Positions 25,139-34,518 of a DNA stretch of 45,888 bases are shown in pieces; the first letter of the stretch is position 1, and the number at the start of each line of letters is the position of its first letter. The stretch comes from Piscinibacter caeni (GTDB lineage Bacteria > Pseudomonadota > Gammaproteobacteria > Burkholderiales > Burkholderiaceae_C): NCBI GenBank assembly GCA_003265685.1, contig QJOU01000079.1, positions 1-45,888 of the forward strand, given 5' to 3'. The translations under genes and the position numbers were made by a program. The notes under the pieces were generated by a model that had not been told where the DNA came from, did not search any database, and was given only the letters and a program-made list of their open reading frames with translations.

Positions 25139-25660
25139 CTACTTCTTCGCCGCGACGCTGATCGGCGCGTCGCCGATCGAGATGTCGGGGAACAGCACCG
25201 AGCGCGCCACCTCGGGCGTCGGCTGGCCCTTGACGTGCGGCGGCGGCAGCGTCTCGCGCACCGCGTCCATCACCTGCACGAGCATCTCGTAGGGCGTGTC
25301 GGGCTGGGCCAGCACGGTCGCCGCGGTGGTGTCCGGGAACTTGGCCTTGATCGCCTGCATCAGCGCCGACAGCGCGGGCAGGTCGTGCTCGGTGGCGCTC
25401 TTGGCGGGGATGCGCTGGATCAGCCCGCCGATGCGGTCGCCGACCTCGAGCGCGTCGGGGCGGATCACGACCTCGAGCTTCAGGTCGTCGACCTTGAGCT
25501 GCTCGACGCCGGCGGATTGCGCCGGCAGCGACAGCTCCACCACCGACAGCCGCGTGAACACCGCCGTCGACAGCAGGAACGGCACCAGCACGACGATCAC
25601 GTTGATGAACGCCGTGACCTCGAGCTCGGCCGTGCGCTTGCGCAGTCGTCTGACTCGCAT
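25139..25660 (-). CDS. ExbD/TolR-family protein with Asn replacing the TM Asp
   Basis: 173 residues with one TM helix at about 16-36. Where ExbD/TolR have Asp, the sequence reads TAFINVIVVLVPFLL: Asn20, codon AAC. The periplasmic part (about 45-170) contains TPYEMLVQVMDAVRETLP, like other ExbD proteins. It is probably a non-protonatable partner of the second ExbD in an asymmetric motor (inference). It lies 18 bp after ExbB. Confidence 0.82.
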   Translation of the reverse strand: MRVRRLRKRTAELEVTAFINVIVVLVPFLLSTAVFTRLSVVELSLPAQSAGVEQLKVDDLKLEVVIRPDALEVGDRIGGLIQRIPAKSATEHDLPALSALMQAIKAKFPDTTAATVLAQPDTPYEMLVQVMDAVRETLPPPHVKGQPTPEVARSVLFPDISIGDAPISVAAKK

Positions 25661-25678
25661 GATCGGCTCGGCGTCGGT

Positions 25679-26332
25679 TCAGCGCGCCGGGGCCGACTCG
25701 GCCTTCAGGCGCTGCACCAGGTTCAGGAAGCTGATCTTGGCGGCTTCGAGCCCGTCGACGATCTCGCTGGTGCGCGCCTGCAAGAAGGCGTGGATCAGCA
25801 GGAACGGGATCGCCACCGAGAGCGCGAACGCGGTGTTGTTCATCGCGATCGAGATCGAGGCCGACAGCATCTCGGCCTTCTCGGCCGGGTTGACCGCGGC
25901 CACCGCGGTGAAGCCCTTGATCAGGCCGATGATGGTGCCCAGCAGGCCGACCAGCGTGATCACGTTGGCCAGCGTGGCGATGTAGTGGGTGCGCTTCTCC
26001 AGGCGCGGCACGATCTCCATCATGCCCTCCTCCATCGCGTTGTCGATGTCCTCGCGGCGCGCCGGGCTCTGCATGCGCTCCAGGCCGTGCGTGACGATCT
26101 TGCCGATCGCCGCATCGGACTTGGAGGCCAGGCCCATCACCTCCTTGAAGCGGCCGTTCTGCAGCATCGGCAGCACCTGCGCCCAGAGCTGGCGGTTCTG
26201 CGCCCGCGCGCGGTTCAGGAAGACGAAGCGCTCGATGGCGATCGCCAGGCCGACGGCCATGATGGAGATGGAGAAGTAGATGGCAACGCCGCTGTCCTGG
26301 AAGAACTTGACGGCGAAATCGACGAGGGACAT
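25679..26332 (-). CDS. ExbB/TolQ/MotA-family proton channel
   Basis: 217 residues with three TM helices (about 15-35, 118-142, 165-188). The family signatures are visible: LEKRTHYIATLANVITLVGLLGTIIGLIKGF and SISIAMNNTAFALSVAIPFLL, including the TM3 Thr. A CAAGGAG site precedes the ATG. With the two ExbD proteins it should form a PMF-driven 5:2 motor. The 46-bp gap before it is the largest in the operon. Confidence 0.92.
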   Translation of the reverse strand: MSLVDFAVKFFQDSGVAIYFSISIMAVGLAIAIERFVFLNRARAQNRQLWAQVLPMLQNGRFKEVMGLASKSDAAIGKIVTHGLERMQSPARREDIDNAMEEGMMEIVPRLEKRTHYIATLANVITLVGLLGTIIGLIKGFTAVAAVNPAEKAEMLSASISIAMNNTAFALSVAIPFLLIHAFLQARTSEIVDGLEAAKISFLNLVQRLKAESAPAR

Positions 26333-26378
26333 GGACGGACTCCTTGAAAGACGAGGCGATTGGTTCTGCTAGCGGCGT

Positions 26379-26675
26379 TCAGCGGGCGGCCGGTGGGGCC
26401 GCTGCCGCGCTCTTGGACTGGATCTGGGCGTCGTACTGCACCTGGCGCCGGAAGACGTCGCGGTCGACCGGCGCGAGCGCCTCGTCGAGCACGCTGGCCA
26501 CCGGGCGCCCGGCCATGTCGCCGGGCAGCGGCTTCTTCCACGGCACGATGTACAGCACCTTGGGCAACTCGCGGTTGCCGATGATCTGGGTGCGGTCGAT
26601 GTCGGCCTTGTCCTGCGCGAAGGCGAGCGGCGCGGCGAGCGCCAGCGCGAGGCCGGTGAGTGCAATGCGCGTCAT
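26379..26675 (-). CDS. Small exported protein of the envelope operon
   Basis: 98 residues. Signal peptide MTRIALTGLALALAAPLAFA is followed by a conserved-looking core, RTQIIGNRELPKVLYIVPWK, and a disordered Ala-rich end. ATG 26675 overlaps the TPR lipoprotein stop by 4 bp; the longer frame to 26732 has no signal. The function is unknown. Its place between the TPR proteins and ExbB suggests a structural part of the machine. Confidence 0.75.
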   Translation of the reverse strand: MTRIALTGLALALAAPLAFAQDKADIDRTQIIGNRELPKVLYIVPWKKPLPGDMAGRPVASVLDEALAPVDRDVFRRQVQYDAQIQSKSAAAAPPAAR

Positions 26676-27388
26676 GAGGGCTCCTTCTTCGTGGCCAGCT
26701 TGTCCTTGCGGTTCTTCACCTCGATGGCCCACTTGGCCACCGCCTGGTCGCGCCCGCCGGTCAGCGCCTGGTAGCGCTCGTACAGCTCCAGCGCGCGCGC
26801 CGGCTCGTTGAGGTAGAGGTCGTTCAGGATGCCGAGGTTGAGCACCGCGGCGGCGTACTCGGGCTCGAGCTCGAGGGCGCGCTCGTAGGCCGCGCGCGCC
26901 TTCTGGAACTGGCCGGCGGCACGGTAGCTCAGGCCGAGCTGGTGGTGGAACTGCGCCTGCTGCGGGCTGGCCGCGACGGCCTTCTCCAGCGCCGCCACCG
27001 ACTCGGCGGTCTTGCCGGCCTGGCGGTAGATCAGCCCGAGGTTGGCGTGCGGGCCGCCGAGTTCCGGGTGCACCTGGGCGAGCGCCTTGAAGCCCTTCTC
27101 GGCCTCGTCGCTGCGGCCGGCGCGCAGCGCGCGTACCGCGTTGTCGTAGGCGCGCTGCACGGCCGGGTCGAGCGGGGGCTGCGCCACCACCGGTTCGGCC
27201 GGTTTGACCGGCGCCGAGGCGGGTGCGGCCGGCGCCGAAGCGGCCGGGGCCGGCGTCAAGGCATTGGCCACCGGCGTGACGACCGTGTCCTTGACCGCCT
27301 GCACGGTGTTCGACAGGGTCGAGCAGCCGCCGAGGGTGAGCAACGCGAGCAGCGCCGCTGCGCCGAGCAGTCGTTCAGCGGATCGCAT
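26672..27388 (-). CDS. TPR-repeat lipoprotein
   Basis: 238 residues. Signal peptide with lipobox TLGGC (Cys22), an Ala/Pro linker (about 40-75), then about four tetratricopeptide repeats (85-215), including GPHANLGLIYRQAGKTAESV and KARAAYERALELEPEYAAAV. Probably anchored to the outer membrane and binding other operon products. Start 27388 overlaps the upstream TPR gene by 14 bp. Confidence 0.85.
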   Translation of the reverse strand: MRSAERLLGAAALLALLTLGGCSTLSNTVQAVKDTVVTPVANALTPAPAASAPAAPASAPVKPAEPVVAQPPLDPAVQRAYDNAVRALRAGRSDEAEKGFKALAQVHPELGGPHANLGLIYRQAGKTAESVAALEKAVAASPQQAQFHHQLGLSYRAAGQFQKARAAYERALELEPEYAAAVLNLGILNDLYLNEPARALELYERYQALTGGRDQAVAKWAIEVKNRKDKLATKKEPS

Positions 27389-30203
27389 CGACGACCCCCT
27401 CGCTGCGCTCGACCTTGCCGAAACGCGCCGGCCGCAGCTTGGCCAGCGCGGCGAAGCTGCCCTTGACCCACTCGTCGTACACACCCGCCGTCGTGCGGCG
27501 CGCGTTGACCTCGTGCAGCTCGATCGCCTTCTCCTCGAACGGGAAGGCCTGCTCCTCGAGCATCACGTTGTACTGCTCCAGCTCGGCCTTGGAGAGCTTC
27601 TTCGGGCGCTGCGAGTTCATCAGCGCCTGGCCGAAGTCCTGGTACAGGTTGGCGGTGCGGAAGGTGGCCGCGGTGGTGACCTCGGCCACGCCGTAGTCGG
27701 CCGCCACGCCGTAGGCCTTCAGCACCTCTTCCATCTTGGCCTTCTTCAGCTTGAGCTGCCGCGCCAGCGGCTCGACCAGCGCCACCTTGCGGTAGGCCTC
27801 GAAGGTCGGCTCGGTGAGCGCCAGCGCGGCCAGGCCGCCGTGCATCTTCGTGCGCGGCGTGCGGGCGGCGCCGCCGCTGCGGTCGGCCTCGTAGATCTCC
27901 TTGGTCAGGGCCAGCTCGCGCGCCTTGTTGCCCTCGGCCTTGGCCAGCGCGAGCAGCTTGGCGCGCGCTTCCACGGCCGGCTCGAGCGGCTGCGGGTACT
28001 GCTTGACGTAACGCTCCCAGCTCCTGGCCGCGAGCGGCTTCGCGTTGCCCTTCTCGTACAGCTCGGCGGATTGCCACAGCGCGTCGCGCGCCACCTGCGG
28101 GTCCTTGCTCGTGCCGGCCAGGCGCTCGAACTCGCCGGCCGCTTTGTCCCACTGCTGCTTCTCGAGGTAGGCCACGGCCAGCTTGCCGCCCACCTCGCCG
28201 GCCAGCGGGTGGTTCGGGTAGCGCTGGCGGAAGTCCTCCAGCGTGCGCGCGGCGCCGTCCCAGTCCTTCAGCGCGATCTGCGCGGCCGCCGCGTCGTACT
28301 GCGCGTTGGCGCGGATGCTCGACGTCGGTGCCACCACGGCCACGCGCGAGAAGGCCTCGACCGCCGCCTTGCCGTCGCCGGCCGCACGCGCCTGCTCGCC
28401 CTGCTTGTAGACGGAGGCGGCGAGCCGCTCGGTCAGCTCGTTGCGGGCCGGGTCCTTCTCGGGCACCAGCGCCAGCACCTCGCCGTAGGCCTGCTCGGCC
28501 TTCAGGAAGTCGCCCTTGTCGAAGGCGCCGTGCGCGATCACGGTCCAGGCGACGCGGCGCTGCTCCGGCCTGGCCGGCGGCTGCAGCGCGAGCACCTGCT
28601 GCGCCACCTCGCCGGCCCGCTCGTCCTTGATCGCGAACAGCTTCTCGGCGGTGTTGGTCAGCACGGCGCCGGTGCGCGGGTCGCTCGGGAAGGCCTTGGC
28701 GAAGCGCAGCGAACTCTCCACCGCCTGCTTCTGCAGCGCCGGCAGCTCGGCCGGCGCGGCCGTCTTCTCCTGGCCCGCGTAGGAGAGCAACGCGGCATAG
28801 CCCGCGTCGGCCGCCTTGGCGTGGTTCGGGTACTGGTACGCCACCTTCTCGTACTCGACCGCGGCCTCGGCGAGGCGCTTGTCCTCGTACAGCAGCTCGG
28901 CGAGCAGGAAGTTGTTCTGCGCCGTCTCCGGGTCGTCCGGGAACGAGGCGATGTAGGCGCGGTACCAGCGCACCGCCTCCTGGTAGTCGCTGCTCGCCTT
29001 GCTCTTCTGCGCGCTCGCGTGGTAGTGGCGTGCCAGCTCGGTCAGGTGCGTCTTGACGAGCGGCTGCGCCTTCTCCCAGCCGGCCGGGTTGGCGCGGCGG
29101 AACTCGGAGTCGATGCCGTATCGCGAGACGTAGTCCTTCTTGGCGTCGAGCGCCAGCGTGGCGAAGCCGTTGCGCTGGTAGATCTCGATCACGCGCGCCT
29201 GCAGCTGCGGCGCCTGCGCGTGCAGCGGCTGGCGGCGCGCGAACGCGCTCCAGGTGTCGGCCGCGTCCTTCACGCGCTCCTGCTTCAGGTAGAGCTCGCC
29301 GAGCTGCTCGTACACGAGGTACTCGTAGCTGCGCCGCTCGTCGCTCGTGATGAACGGCGGGATGCTCTCGGCGCCCTGCAGGTTGTTCAGCGCCAGGCTG
29401 GTGACGCGGAAGGTGTCCTCCACCAGCTCGCGGTCGGCACGCGACAGGCCCTCGAGCGAGTCGAGCCCGCCCTCCCCGGCGCGGCCGGCGACCTTCAGGT
29501 CGAGCACGCCGAAGAACGAGCGCAGCGACTCCTCCAGGCGCGACTGCTTGAACTGCGACCAGCCCTGCATGTACAGCGCGCGCTCGCGGAACGGGTTGGC
29601 GTCGCCGCCGCCCAGCACGGTGGCGTAGGCCTGCTCGGCCTTGGCGTACTCGCGCGTGCTGAACAGCAGCTCGCCGCGGCGGAACTCGGCCTCGGCGCGG
29701 AAGGTGGTGTTCGGGTGCGCGGCGACCAGCCGGTCGAGCGTCTTCAGCGACACCTCGAGCTCGCCGTTCTGCTCCTGCGCGCGCGCGAGCTGGTAGAGCA
29801 CGCGGTCGTTGCCCGGGTCGTTCGGGTAGGTCTTCAGGTACTCCTGGTAGCGCGCGATCGCGGCTCGGTAGTCGGCCGCGCCGTTCGGGCCGGCCTGCCC
29901 GGCGGCGAGCCGGTCGTCGGCAATGTCCATCTCCAGGTCGCCGATGCGGCGCATCGCCTCGGCGCGCTGCGGTGCCTTGGGCGCCACCTCGAGGAACTTG
30001 CGGTAGGCCGCGATCGACTTCTCCGGCGTCACCTCGACGCCGCGGTCGGCCTCGACCGGCAGTTCGCGGCCGGCCAGGGTCTTGAGCGTGGGCTCGTTGT
30101 CGGGCTTCGCGAGCTTCTTGCTGCCGCAGCCAGCCAGCAGGCCCAGCGTCATGGCGGCCAGCGCGAGCGGCAGCAGCCGGGGCTTACTGGGCGGCCGGCG
30201 CAC
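27375..30203 (-). CDS. Large TPR-repeat lipoprotein
   Basis: 942 residues from GTG 30203, chosen because AAAGGA lies upstream and it gives a signal peptide with lipobox LLAGC (Cys26). The whole mature part is a TPR/Sel1-like superhelix: AIARYQEYLKTYPNDPGNDR, FLLAELLYEDKRLAEAAVEY and DFRQRYPNHPLAGEVGGKLA are examples spread over the length. A longer ATG frame to 30362 lies inside the upstream gene and lacks a signal. Comparable large TPR proteins accompany gliding-type TolQR systems. Confidence 0.83.
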   Translation of the reverse strand: MRRPPSKPRLLPLALAAMTLGLLAGCGSKKLAKPDNEPTLKTLAGRELPVEADRGVEVTPEKSIAAYRKFLEVAPKAPQRAEAMRRIGDLEMDIADDRLAAGQAGPNGAADYRAAIARYQEYLKTYPNDPGNDRVLYQLARAQEQNGELEVSLKTLDRLVAAHPNTTFRAEAEFRRGELLFSTREYAKAEQAYATVLGGGDANPFRERALYMQGWSQFKQSRLEESLRSFFGVLDLKVAGRAGEGGLDSLEGLSRADRELVEDTFRVTSLALNNLQGAESIPPFITSDERRSYEYLVYEQLGELYLKQERVKDAADTWSAFARRQPLHAQAPQLQARVIEIYQRNGFATLALDAKKDYVSRYGIDSEFRRANPAGWEKAQPLVKTHLTELARHYHASAQKSKASSDYQEAVRWYRAYIASFPDDPETAQNNFLLAELLYEDKRLAEAAVEYEKVAYQYPNHAKAADAGYAALLSYAGQEKTAAPAELPALQKQAVESSLRFAKAFPSDPRTGAVLTNTAEKLFAIKDERAGEVAQQVLALQPPARPEQRRVAWTVIAHGAFDKGDFLKAEQAYGEVLALVPEKDPARNELTERLAASVYKQGEQARAAGDGKAAVEAFSRVAVVAPTSSIRANAQYDAAAAQIALKDWDGAARTLEDFRQRYPNHPLAGEVGGKLAVAYLEKQQWDKAAGEFERLAGTSKDPQVARDALWQSAELYEKGNAKPLAARSWERYVKQYPQPLEPAVEARAKLLALAKAEGNKARELALTKEIYEADRSGGAARTPRTKMHGGLAALALTEPTFEAYRKVALVEPLARQLKLKKAKMEEVLKAYGVAADYGVAEVTTAATFRTANLYQDFGQALMNSQRPKKLSKAELEQYNVMLEEQAFPFEEKAIELHEVNARRTTAGVYDEWVKGSFAALAKLRPARFGKVERSEGVVDAIR

Positions 30204-32091
30204 GGTCGTCCTTTCGCTGCGCGGTGGCGCGATCGTAGAGCTGCGCGACGGCAAAACGCGCCTGGGTCGCGTACACCGCCAGGCGCTCCTTCTGGCGCTC
30301 GAGTTCGGCCACCGCCAGCTCCTGCACCTGGCCCTGCTGCTCGTTCGACAGGGCCGCGACACGTGGCACCAGGCCCTGGATGCGCCCGCCGAGCGCCTTG
30401 ATGCGTTCGGCGAAGCGCTCGAAGCGCGCCGGCTCGTCGCGCTGCGCCTGCTCGAGCGCCGCGTCGAGCCGCTGCGCGTCGGCGATGCCCGCGTCGATGG
30501 CCTGCAGGCCCTTCCTGGCCTCCCACAGCCGCGCCGGGTACTCCTGCGTCAGCTGCCAGATCAGCGCGCCGCCGGCCAGGCGGGCACGCTCGCGCGCGGC
30601 CGGATCGGCATCCGCGCCGAGCGCCTGCAGGTTGGCGCGCACCTCCTCGATGCGCGCCATCAGCGCCTGCTGGCGTTCGTCGGCGAAGGCCACGCCGTCG
30701 GCCGCGGCCTCGGCCGCCTGCACCTCGGCGGTGACGGCGTCGCGCCGCTTCGCCAGCGCCGCGATGTCGGCCGCGCTGGTGCGCTCGCGCACCTTGGGCA
30801 GCCGCTCGGCATAGGCCTGCCGGCGGTTGGCCAGCATGTCCTCGAAGGCGACCAGATTCTCCTGCCAGCCCTTCAGGTTGTCGGCCAGGAAACGCAGGTC
30901 GCGGAAGTTCTTGAAGGCCTCCTGGAACTCGTGCTGCGCCAGCACCTGCGCCAGGTGGCCGGCGTGCGGCATCTCGGGCAGCGCGTCGATGGCCCAGAAC
31001 CAGCCCATCTGCTCGCCCGGGTTGCGCTCGAGCAGGCCGTTGACCAGCGTGCCGGAGCGGATCGCGGCGATCGACTCGTCGAGGTTCTTCGCCTCCTGCT
31101 CGAAGGTGGCGATGGCCTGCTCGTAGCGCTCGAGGGCCTGGCCGAAGGCGCCCAGCTCGGCATACGCGTAGGGCACGGCGATGTGCGCCTCGAGCACCGC
31201 GGAGTCGCTGATGTCGCGCTGCACCAGCTCGCTCCAGGGCACCAGTGCCTTGCGCGGCTCCTTAAGCTCGGCGGCGGCCCAGCCGAAGCCGAGCAGCGCC
31301 TTGTTCGAATGCAGGCTGGCCAGGCGCACCCGCTCGAGCGCCTGGCGCGCCGCCTCGGGCCGGCTCGACTGCAGCGCGCTGTAGCCGAGCGCGACGTTCG
31401 CCTTGTCGCGCAGGCTGCGCAGTTCCTCGCCGGGCAGTTCCTTGGCCTGGCCCACCTCGTCGAGCAGCTTCTCGCCGCGCTCGCCCTCGCCGCCGCGCAC
31501 CAGCGCCACGCCGAGGTTGAAGCGCGCGTACAGGCTGGCGTTGCTCTTGGCCGGCAGGTTGCCGAGGACCGCCGCGGCGCCGGCGTAGTCGCCCTTGGCC
31601 ATCAGCAGGTTGGCGTGCAGCAGCACGCGCTCTTCCTCGAGCGCGGGCGGCAGGTTCTTGCCGATCTTCGTGACGGCCTCTTCGGCCGCGTCGACCAGCC
31701 CGCGCTGGTAGCGGATCTTGGCCAGGTAGAACCAGGCGCGGTCCTGCGTCGCCGGCGAGGCGCCGCGCTCGATCAGCGAGGCGAAGATCTCGCCGGCCTC
31801 GCGGTGCAGGCCGTAGGACAGCAGCATGCCGCCGCGCAGGATCTCGGCCTCGTCGTCGTGCGGCGCGATGCGGCCGAACTCCTGCGAGGCCATCAGCGTG
31901 GTGATGGCGGTGAAGTACTTGTCCTGGAAGAAGTGGAACAGCGTGTCGCCATAGTGCGGGGCCTGCACCGGGCCGGGCTTCTTCGGGGCCTCGGCGCCAC
32001 TCGCGGCCACGCAGGCGCAGGCCAGCGCGACCGCGCCCGCGGCGCGGCGCCAGTTCGAGCGACGGGATCGACGGCTCACGAGACGACCCAC
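30184..32091 (-). CDS. Exported TPR protein
   Basis: 635 residues starting at GTG 32091, which shares its G with the stop of the previous gene. A signal peptide (about 1-33) is followed by TPR-like repeats to about 330 (YGLHREAGEIFASLIERGA, RAWFYLAKIRYQRGLVDAAEE), then a helical, coiled-coil-rich C-terminal half (400-635). It overlaps the next TPR gene by 20 bp. Periplasmic scaffold of the operon's complex (inference). Confidence 0.83.
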   Translation of the reverse strand: MGRLVSRRSRRSNWRRAAGAVALACACVAASGAEAPKKPGPVQAPHYGDTLFHFFQDKYFTAITTLMASQEFGRIAPHDDEAEILRGGMLLSYGLHREAGEIFASLIERGASPATQDRAWFYLAKIRYQRGLVDAAEEAVTKIGKNLPPALEEERVLLHANLLMAKGDYAGAAAVLGNLPAKSNASLYARFNLGVALVRGGEGERGEKLLDEVGQAKELPGEELRSLRDKANVALGYSALQSSRPEAARQALERVRLASLHSNKALLGFGWAAAELKEPRKALVPWSELVQRDISDSAVLEAHIAVPYAYAELGAFGQALERYEQAIATFEQEAKNLDESIAAIRSGTLVNGLLERNPGEQMGWFWAIDALPEMPHAGHLAQVLAQHEFQEAFKNFRDLRFLADNLKGWQENLVAFEDMLANRRQAYAERLPKVRERTSAADIAALAKRRDAVTAEVQAAEAAADGVAFADERQQALMARIEEVRANLQALGADADPAARERARLAGGALIWQLTQEYPARLWEARKGLQAIDAGIADAQRLDAALEQAQRDEPARFERFAERIKALGGRIQGLVPRVAALSNEQQGQVQELAVAELERQKERLAVYATQARFAVAQLYDRATAQRKDDRAPAAQ

Positions 32092-32663
32092 TACCAGACC
32101 TTGACGTCGAACTCCGGCTGCAGCTTGCCGGTGGAATCCTTGATGCGCAGCTCGATGTACTTCGGCTCGGTGCCCTTGTCGAACTTGACCGTCGCGCCGC
32201 GCTTGTAGTCGCGCTCGTGCGGACCCTGGCCGGTGAAGAAGGCCACGATCTCGTGCGTGCCGGTGCGCAGGTTGCCCACGTGCACGCGCTGCACGCCGCC
32301 GCGGTGCAGCGCCTGCACTTCCAGCGGGGTGTAGAGGTAGTTGGTGATCAGCTTGTCATCCAGCTTGATCTGCACCGACTCGAGCTGGAACAGCTTGCCC
32401 ACGTCCATCGAGACGAACAGCGCCACCTGGGTGTTGGCCGGGAACAGCAGTTCCTCCTCGAGCACCAGCAGGTCGCGGTTGAGGCGGATCACGTCGCCCT
32501 TGACGTCCTGGACGCGGCCGTCGAGCGTGGCGGCGGAGGCGGCCGCGGCCGGGGCCGGCGCGGATGCAGCCGGCGCCGGCGCGGCGGTCTGCGCGCCGGC
32601 CGGGAGCAGCGCGGCGGCCAGCGCCAGCGCCGCCGTCGCACGGGTGAGCCATGTGCGGAACAT
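32091..32663 (-). CDS. Exported protein of the envelope operon, unknown family
   Basis: 190 residues. Signal peptide (cleavage near AGA-QT, about 25) and an Ala/Pro-rich segment, then a beta-rich domain with DGRVQDVKGDVIRLNRDLLVLEEELLFP and NLRTGTHEIVAFFTGQGP. It may be a periplasmic beta-sandwich. Not recognised; it lies 8 bp after DUF3570. Confidence 0.72.
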   Translation of the reverse strand: MFRTWLTRATAALALAAALLPAGAQTAAPAPAASAPAPAAAASAATLDGRVQDVKGDVIRLNRDLLVLEEELLFPANTQVALFVSMDVGKLFQLESVQIKLDDKLITNYLYTPLEVQALHRGGVQRVHVGNLRTGTHEIVAFFTGQGPHERDYKRGATVKFDKGTEPKYIELRIKDSTGKLQPEFDVKVW

Positions 32664-32671
32664 CGTGAACC

Positions 32672-33769
32672 TCAGTAGGTGGCGGTCACGTAGACCTGGA
32701 ACAGCGAGCCGATGAAGGAGTACTTGCTGCCGTCCCGGACGTCGGTGAAATCCTTGTAGTTGAAGCGGTAGGCCTCGAGCGCACCGTTCACCTTGATGTC
32801 GTACTCGCCCTTGTAGCGGCCGGCCGAGTAGGTGAGCTTGGCGCCCAGGCCGATGCTGTCGAAGGTGCCGAGCTGGCGGTTGCGCGACACGTAGGTGGTC
32901 TCGCTCTGCGCGTTGTCGCTGTAGAAGTTGGCCTTGCTCTGCTTGTAGTAGCGGCCGAAGCCCTCGGCCAGCCACTTGTCGCCGAAGTAGCGCGCGTAGC
33001 CGGCTTCCAGCGTGTGGGCCTTGATGGCCCAGTTGTCCCAGAAGTAGCGGTACTCGCCGCGCAGCGACTGGCGATCGCCGATCTCCTTGAGCGAGCGCAG
33101 CTTGATGGCCCGGCTCGAGCGCGTGCGCGGGTGGCGCTCCGGCACCGTGGCGCCGGACACGCGCGCGGCGCGGTACGGATTGCCGAGGTAGCCGTCGTCC
33201 GAGACGACCTCCAGGTTGGCGCTGGCCAGCCAGGTCGGGCTGAGGATCTGCGTCAGGCCGAAGCGGTACTGCCAGTGCCGCGCGGTGTCGAAGAAACCCT
33301 CGCCCTTGCGCCCGACGTCGTCCGAGCCGCGCGTGAAGCCGAGCGCGACGGTCGTCATGTTGCCGAACACTTCCTGCGTCACGTCCAGCCCGAACGAGCG
33401 CGCCTTGTAGTCGGGCTCCTTGCTCTGGTAGAGCGACAGCGAGACGGTCGAGTCGCGCACCACGTAGTCCATGCCGAGGTCGAAGGCCTGGCGCGTCTCG
33501 CTGAACTTGCTGGCCGTGGTGACCACGTCGATCGACGCGTTGCTGACCGCGTCGACGTAGTAGCCGGCCGACAGCGAGACGCGGTCGGCCATGCTCTTGC
33601 GCACCAGCAGCGCCGGGCCGTGCGCGGTGACGCCGCCGCCGGTGTAGACGTGGTAGAGCGCCTCGCCGCGGTCCTCCGGCAGGTCGACGGCCTTGGCGCC
33701 GTGCGTGGCCAGCAGGCTGCCGAGCAGGCCCAGCAGGCGCTGCCACCAGGGGCGGCTAGTTGCAGCCAC
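32672..33769 (-). CDS. DUF3570 outer-membrane beta-barrel
   Basis: 365 residues from a GTG with GGGAGG before it. Signal peptide 1-27, then alternating beta strands with aromatic ends, finishing ...FQVYVTATY as for outer-membrane barrels. YLGNPYR and PERHPRTRSSRAIKL are DUF3570 hallmarks. The family is recurrently linked to DUF4266, TlpA and ApbE genes, as here. It overlaps the DUF4266 gene by 14 bp. Confidence 0.87.
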   Translation of the reverse strand: MAATSRPWWQRLLGLLGSLLATHGAKAVDLPEDRGEALYHVYTGGGVTAHGPALLVRKSMADRVSLSAGYYVDAVSNASIDVVTTASKFSETRQAFDLGMDYVVRDSTVSLSLYQSKEPDYKARSFGLDVTQEVFGNMTTVALGFTRGSDDVGRKGEGFFDTARHWQYRFGLTQILSPTWLASANLEVVSDDGYLGNPYRAARVSGATVPERHPRTRSSRAIKLRSLKEIGDRQSLRGEYRYFWDNWAIKAHTLEAGYARYFGDKWLAEGFGRYYKQSKANFYSDNAQSETTYVSRNRQLGTFDSIGLGAKLTYSAGRYKGEYDIKVNGALEAYRFNYKDFTDVRDGSKYSFIGSLFQVYVTATY

Positions 33770-33985
33770 AACCGCCTCCCTGCGTGCCGGTGGCGCCGCG
33801 CGAACCCTCGCGCACCACGAACACGTGCTCGCGGTGCTTGTCGGGCAGCGCGGCGCGCGAGAACTTCATGACCGGGTCGGCCAGCCGCTCGCGCTCGTAG
33901 GGCTTGACCCAGGGCTGCGGCGCGGCGCAGCCGGCCAGCAGCGCCGCAGCGGCGGGCAGGACAACGGAGGCAAGTCGAAACACGG

Positions 33986-33989
<4 letters not shown>
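33756..33989 (-). CDS. DUF4266 small lipoprotein
   Basis: 77 residues: signal peptide with lipobox LLAGC (Cys21), WVKPYERERLADPVMKFS core, and an extreme C-terminus GGGCGCN (Cys74, Cys76), the DUF4266 signature. The ATG overlaps the TlpA stop by 4 bp. The paired terminal cysteines could be a thiol or metal site; adjacency to a thioredoxin-like protein fits redox handling (inference). Confidence 0.9.
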
Positions 33990-34498
<509 letters not shown>

Positions 34499-34518
34499 GT
34501 GGTGGATCCCTGGATGGT

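Noticed and set aside
32672-33769. SGATV in DUF3570 as an ApbE flavinylation site
   Set aside because: The upstream Asp context is missing and the segment lies in a variable loop beside the conserved NPYR and PERHP motifs; mentioned only as an open question.
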